A DNA stretch of 64,000 nucleotides from Roseivirga thermotolerans (GTDB lineage Bacteria > Bacteroidota > Bacteroidia > Cytophagales > Cyclobacteriaceae): positions 62,001 through 126,000 of the forward strand of contig NZ_BNAG01000001.1 of the NCBI RefSeq assembly GCF_014653175.1, given 5' to 3'. A model generated the notes under the pieces. It made no database searches. It saw nothing but the letters and a program-made list of their open reading frames with translations, and was not told the origin of the DNA. Both the position numbers and the translations under genes were made by a program. Of this stretch, positions 60,996 through 64,000 are shown one piece after another. Numbering within the stretch: position 1 is the first letter of the stretch; the number at the start of each line of letters is the position of its first letter.

Positions 60996-61199
60996 AGCTT
61001 CCAAACCGAGGAAGAAATTACATTACATGCTTGGCGACATAGTTTTGCCACACATCTTTTTTTAGAGCAAGGTGTTGATATTCGTTATATTCAAGAATTG
61101 CTAGGTCATAGCTCTAGCAAGACGACAGAAATTTATACACATATAACTCATAAAGGATGGAAAAAAATCGCTTCACCTTTGGACAAACTCAATATTTGA
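60990..61199 (+). pseudogene. Tyrosine recombinase/integrase, 5'-truncated
   Basis: Only the last ~65 residues of a tyrosine recombinase are present, starting near FQTEEEITL. They contain the catalytic H-x-x-R ([10 protein letters not shown]), the [15 protein letters not shown] block with the second His and the nucleophile Tyr (EIYTH). The N-terminal core-binding domain and first catalytic Arg are missing, replaced by repeat copy 2. It is therefore inactive. Such recombinases are often found at the edge of integrated accessory genes. Confidence 0.75.
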
Positions 61200-61447
61200 G
61201 AGATTCATTAAAAACTCCTTATAGCACACCCTATTGAAAGGCTATAAGCACCTTTTCTCAATCTATATTAAATATAACCGCCACCACAGTGGCGCATAGC
61301 TAACGTTACCTGCAAGCTGGAAAAAGCCACCACACGTTCAAGCACATTTCATTTTGCTCGTTCCTCACAAAATAAAAAGAGCTTTCACTTCCCCACCACC
61401 ACCCAAAAAATAAATGACAAATTCGACTGAAATTCAAAACCAATTCT

Positions 61448-61455
61448 TATATTTG
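61448..61455 (+). promoter_or_regulatory. -7 element (TATATTTG) for the restriction-modification operon
   Basis: Exact TAnnTTTG match, 30 bases before the ATG at 61485. It overlaps the palindrome at 61453-61469. Confidence 0.5.
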
Positions 61456-61474
61456 ACAAATATTGTCAAGACAA
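61453..61474 (+). promoter_or_regulatory. Operator-like palindrome of the controller gene
   Basis: TTGACAA-ATA-TTGTCAA (61453-61469) is a 7-bp perfect dyad with a 3-base centre; a third half-site GACAA follows at 61470-61474. It overlaps the -7 element, so a bound controller protein would repress its own promoter, as C proteins of restriction systems do. Confidence 0.6.
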
Positions 61475-61484
61475 TTATAAGCGA

Positions 61485-61790
61485 ATGAAAAATATAGGAC
61501 AGACATTAAGGGAGTTACGTGAATTGAAAGGATTGCTTTTACGAGAAGTCGGAGCTGCATTATCAATCGACCCAACTCTATTGAGTAAAATTGAGCGTAA
61601 TGACAGAATGCCCACAAAAGAACAAGTTATTGCCTTATCAGAATTCTATCAAGACAAAAAAAATGAAGTCATAATTGCTTGGTTAAGCGACAAACTTGTT
61701 TACGAAATCCAAGATGAAGATTTGGCATTAGCAGCAATGAAAGTTGCAGAACAAAAAATTGAATACTTAAAAACTCATAAAGCTCAATGA
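61485..61790 (+). CDS. Xre-family transcriptional regulator (probable restriction-modification controller)
   Basis: A 101-residue protein with an N-terminal HTH (IGQTLRELRELKGLLLREVG, DPTLLSKIERNDRMPTKEQV) and a C-terminal helical region (ALAAMKVAEQKIEYLK). Size and position just before a nuclease gene fit C (controller) proteins, which delay endonuclease expression. Its ORF stop overlaps the nuclease start by ATGA. An operator-like palindrome lies upstream. Confidence 0.85.
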   Translation: MKNIGQTLRELRELKGLLLREVGAALSIDPTLLSKIERNDRMPTKEQVIALSEFYQDKKNEVIIAWLSDKLVYEIQDEDLALAAMKVAEQKIEYLKTHKAQ

Positions 61791-62701
61791 ATATAACTAA
61801 GGAAACAGCAAAGAATAAAGAAGGTCTCTTGCAATACTTTAGAGATAGGTCAAGTGAATTTTTGTCAGAAGTAAATGGCGAGTATGGTAATACTGAATAC
61901 AAAAAGAAAGCAAAGAAATTAAACACACTTCTTGTTAAAGCCAGAACTACGATTATTGAAATAATTGAGCAAAAAGGAAAAAAAGAAAATTGGACAAATA
62001 AAGAAATTCTCGAGTGCGTGTTGATGGTTACTTACTGCAATTATGTTGTAATGCTTGAAGTTCGTCATTCGGTTTGGCCTTATGAATATATGGCTTTCTC
62101 ACGTAGAATAGGAGAATTATGGGAACCATTTTGCAAATTAGCTTTTGAGTACCCCATAAACGATTTAGAGCTTTTTGTTCCACCTTTATTTGCTGATGTA
62201 AAAAAGCAATTAGCTGATGAAATTGAAGATTTCATTAACGGATTGAATCTCACGAATGAAGAAAAGGAGCAACTAATCAAATACTACAACAAAGTTTGGA
62301 GTTTGGTAATGTCTGGAGAAATTCAACTTGAACTTGATTTACATTTCATATTTGAAGGCAAAAAATATGTTGTGGATTTTAAAAGTGGATTTGGCTCAAA
62401 TGAAAAAGGAAATACGAATAGACTATTATTAGTTGCAAGTATCTACCACAACCTTGAAGATAATTACGAACCGTTAATCTTCGTGAGAGCGTCAGAAAAC
62501 AACAATTACTTTAACACATTGAAAAACTCTGGAATTTGGAGTGCCTTTTCAGGTTCAGAAACCTATGACGAACTTCATAAATATTCAGGATTTGACATTC
62601 GCTCTTGGATTAACCAAAATGTGAATTGGGCAGAAGATTTAGATGATGACTTTGTAGAGCATTTAGAGTCTAACGATTTAACACAATATTTAACTTGGTA
62701 A
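61787..62701 (+). CDS. Probable type II restriction endonuclease
   Basis: A 304-residue protein. The most informative motif is LDLHFIFEGKKYVVDFKSGF, in which D and the D-F-K group fit a PD-(D/E)xK nuclease core near residues 180-205. No signal peptide. The start overlaps the controller stop (ATGA) and the stop is one base before the methyltransferase ATG, so the three genes are one operon. Recognition sequence is not predictable here. Family identity rests mainly on context. Confidence 0.75.
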   Translation: MNITKETAKNKEGLLQYFRDRSSEFLSEVNGEYGNTEYKKKAKKLNTLLVKARTTIIEIIEQKGKKENWTNKEILECVLMVTYCNYVVMLEVRHSVWPYEYMAFSRRIGELWEPFCKLAFEYPINDLELFVPPLFADVKKQLADEIEDFINGLNLTNEEKEQLIKYYNKVWSLVMSGEIQLELDLHFIFEGKKYVVDFKSGFGSNEKGNTNRLLLVASIYHNLEDNYEPLIFVRASENNNYFNTLKNSGIWSAFSGSETYDELHKYSGFDIRSWINQNVNWAEDLDDDFVEHLESNDLTQYLTW

Positions 62702-62702
62702 T

Positions 62703-64000
62703 ATGATAAGCGAGCAAAGAATATTTCAAGCATACTACACAAAGTCAGAGCCAATAGTGTCTTATATGGTTGATTTGTTAGACCTTAATGGTACAGAAAC
62801 CATTTTTGAACCTTGTGCTGGAGACGGAGTTTTTTTAGACTCTATTTTGAGTAAATATGAAACAGTAAAAGTTGATGCTTTTGAACTTAATCTTTCTGCT
62901 TACAATAAATTAAAAAATAAATATTCTGATTTAGAAAATGTTTCAATAAAACAAACAGACACGTTAACCGATTTGGATTTGGAATTTCTATGTTCAATGG
63001 GCGGGAAATATGATGCTGTAATTGCAAATCCACCATACGGAGCTTGGAGAAACACCGAAGATAAAGCCTCTTTAAAAAGAAGATTTAATGGTTTTTATGC
63101 CAAAGAAAGCTACTCACTATTCTTATACAGAAGTATTGAAGCATTAAATGAAGGTGGTAAGCTTGTTTTCATTATTCCCGATACTTATCTAAACTTAAAT
63201 ATGCACAAGGATATTCGAAAATATATCCTTACAAACACCAAGATTAAAGAAATCTCATTGTTCCCTTCTTCATATTTCCCAGGAGTAAATTTTGGTTATG
63301 CTAACTTATCAATTATTGCTTTGGAAAAATGCAGTAATTATTCTTCAAACCTGAACAATTCATTCAATATCTACAAGGGCTTTAAATCGGTTGAAGAACT
63401 TGGAAAAAATGAATTGCAACATTTAACGAAGTTGAATTTCAAACAAGAAAATGTTTTAAATAATGATGGTCATATTTTTTTAACAAGTAAAAATCAAAAT
63501 GTTTCTGATACAATTAGAAAGGCTAAATTAACTATCGGAGATATTTGTGATTGTGCTACAGGATTTTATTCAGGTAATGACAAAGACAGATTGAAAGTTT
63601 TAAGCAAGTCAATCAGAAACTCAAAAAGATATGAAGAAGTTGATAAGACCAAAATAACTTATGACTGTAGCTCAAGACCGTTAAATGGGATTGAAACAGA
63701 AAAGGTATATGTTCCAATTGTTAAAGGCGGTAATGTAAAATATTTCAAAGCAGACAATTGGTTTATGGAATGGTCAAAGGAGATTGTCGACTTCTACAAA
63801 AAGGACAAAAAAGCACGTTATCAAAATTCGTCATATTATTTCCGAAAAGGAATAGCAGTACCAATGGTAAGTTCAAGTTCAATAACTGGAGCGATAATAG
63901 AAAACCGACTTTTTGACCAATCAATTGTTGGAATTTTCCCTAAAAATGAAGAATTGATTTATTATTTGTTAGCATTTTTCAATTCACCAACTTGTAATAA
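62703..64000 (+). CDS. DNA N6-adenine methyltransferase (M.TaqI/Eco57I-like), 3' end missing
   Basis: 432 codons are visible and open; the gene continues past the window. The start ATG is one base after the nuclease stop. Motif X-like YYTKSEPIVSYMVDLL, SAM motif I FEPCAGDGVFL (~38-48), motif IV ANPPYGAW (~106), then VFIIPDTYLN. NPPY indicates adenine-N6 methylation. The later part (FKSVEELGK, CATGFYSGNDKDRL, VPIVKGGNVKYF) looks like the target-recognition region of TaqI-type enzymes. Sequence is AT-rich compared with genes left of 60900, suggesting transfer. Confidence 0.88.
   Translation, partial: MISEQRIFQAYYTKSEPIVSYMVDLLDLNGTETIFEPCAGDGVFLDSILSKYETVKVDAFELNLSAYNKLKNKYSDLENVSIKQTDTLTDLDLEFLCSMGGKYDAVIANPPYGAWRNTEDKASLKRRFNGFYAKESYSLFLYRSIEALNEGGKLVFIIPDTYLNLNMHKDIRKYILTNTKIKEISLFPSSYFPGVNFGYANLSIIALEKCSNYSSNLNNSFNIYKGFKSVEELGKNELQHLTKLNFKQENVLNNDGHIFLTSKNQNVSDTIRKAKLTIGDICDCATGFYSGNDKDRLKVLSKSIRNSKRYEEVDKTKITYDCSSRPLNGIETEKVYVPIVKGGNVKYFKADNWFMEWSKEIVDFYKKDKKARYQNSSYYFRKGIAVPMVSSSSITGAIIENRLFDQSIVGIFPKNEELIYYLLAFFNSPTCN

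Larger units (their letters stand above)
60888..61484 (+). other. Accessory-region boundary with repeat copy and recombinase remnant
   Basis: This stretch holds no intact gene. It contains repeat copy 2 (60896-60995), the 5'-truncated tyrosine recombinase (60990-61199), a hairpin CGCCAC-CACA-GTGGCG at 61279-61294 followed by TAACGTTACC, and the controller-gene promoter. Base composition turns AT-rich from about 61200. Confidence 0.6.

Overview
The window looks like chromosomal DNA of a free-living, probably marine, member of the Bacteroidota, close to Cytophagales. The evidence is: promoter cores of the form TAnnTTTG in front of many genes with little Shine-Dalgarno signal; a very large surface protein with a type IX secretion (T9SS) sorting tail; SprB, HYR and SusC/TonB-like outer-membrane barrel families; Bacteroidota-specific families (DUF3078, DUF3347, DUF5522); and a tmRNA whose tag ends in YALAA. 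Genus cannot be fixed from sequence reading alone.

Layout. 1-1355: a partial lipid A acyltransferase and a secreted esterase. 1518-9306: a copper-handling cluster on the minus strand, with a multicopper oxidase fused to a barrel-like tail, a DUF3347 protein, a CopZ-like chaperone, a ferredoxin-reductase-like flavoprotein, a Cu+ P-type ATPase, two tandem AraC regulators that each start with a CxxC metal-binding-like domain, and a small CxxC protein. 9393-14265: a Pif1-like helicase, ssrA (tmRNA) and dnaX; dnaX is split at a run of ten A residues in the way expected of gamma/tau recoding. 14290-19039: DUF3078 protein, then a minus-strand operon M16 peptidase, O-methyltransferase, LysM transglycosylase. 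19229-27660: heptosyltransferase-like GT9, a small inverted-repeat element, Xaa-Pro aminopeptidase, GNAT, RidA, VOC protein, a membrane-anchored hydrolase, a soluble MscS-like protein and RmuC. 27910-36534: a 2874-residue secreted repeat protein. 36622-45133: GroES-like protein, fatty acid desaturase, HemB, two tandem outer-membrane barrel proteins. 45145-51656: a run of secreted proteins and lipoproteins of unknown function; three transcription units here carry the same dyad-symmetric element upstream. 51970-54961: a NarL/NarX-type two-component system. 55102-60887: small membrane protein, ornithine aminotransferase, DUF5522 and two PH-domain membrane proteins, ribosomal protein L28, secreted aminopeptidase P.

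60888-64000 is an accessory region: a copy of the 20.3-kb inverted-repeat element, a 5'-truncated tyrosine recombinase, and an AT-rich restriction-modification system (controller protein, nuclease, N6-adenine methyltransferase) with an operator-like palindrome over its promoter. The methyltransferase runs off the window.

The strongest items for follow-up are the dnaX recoding site, the covarying dyad element shared by neighbouring secreted-protein genes beside a two-component system, the mirror-symmetric domain order and recent internal duplications of the giant surface protein, the paired metal-sensor-like AraC regulators, and the two-copy palindromic element linked to recombinase debris. 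I saw no CRISPR array and no tRNA gene.
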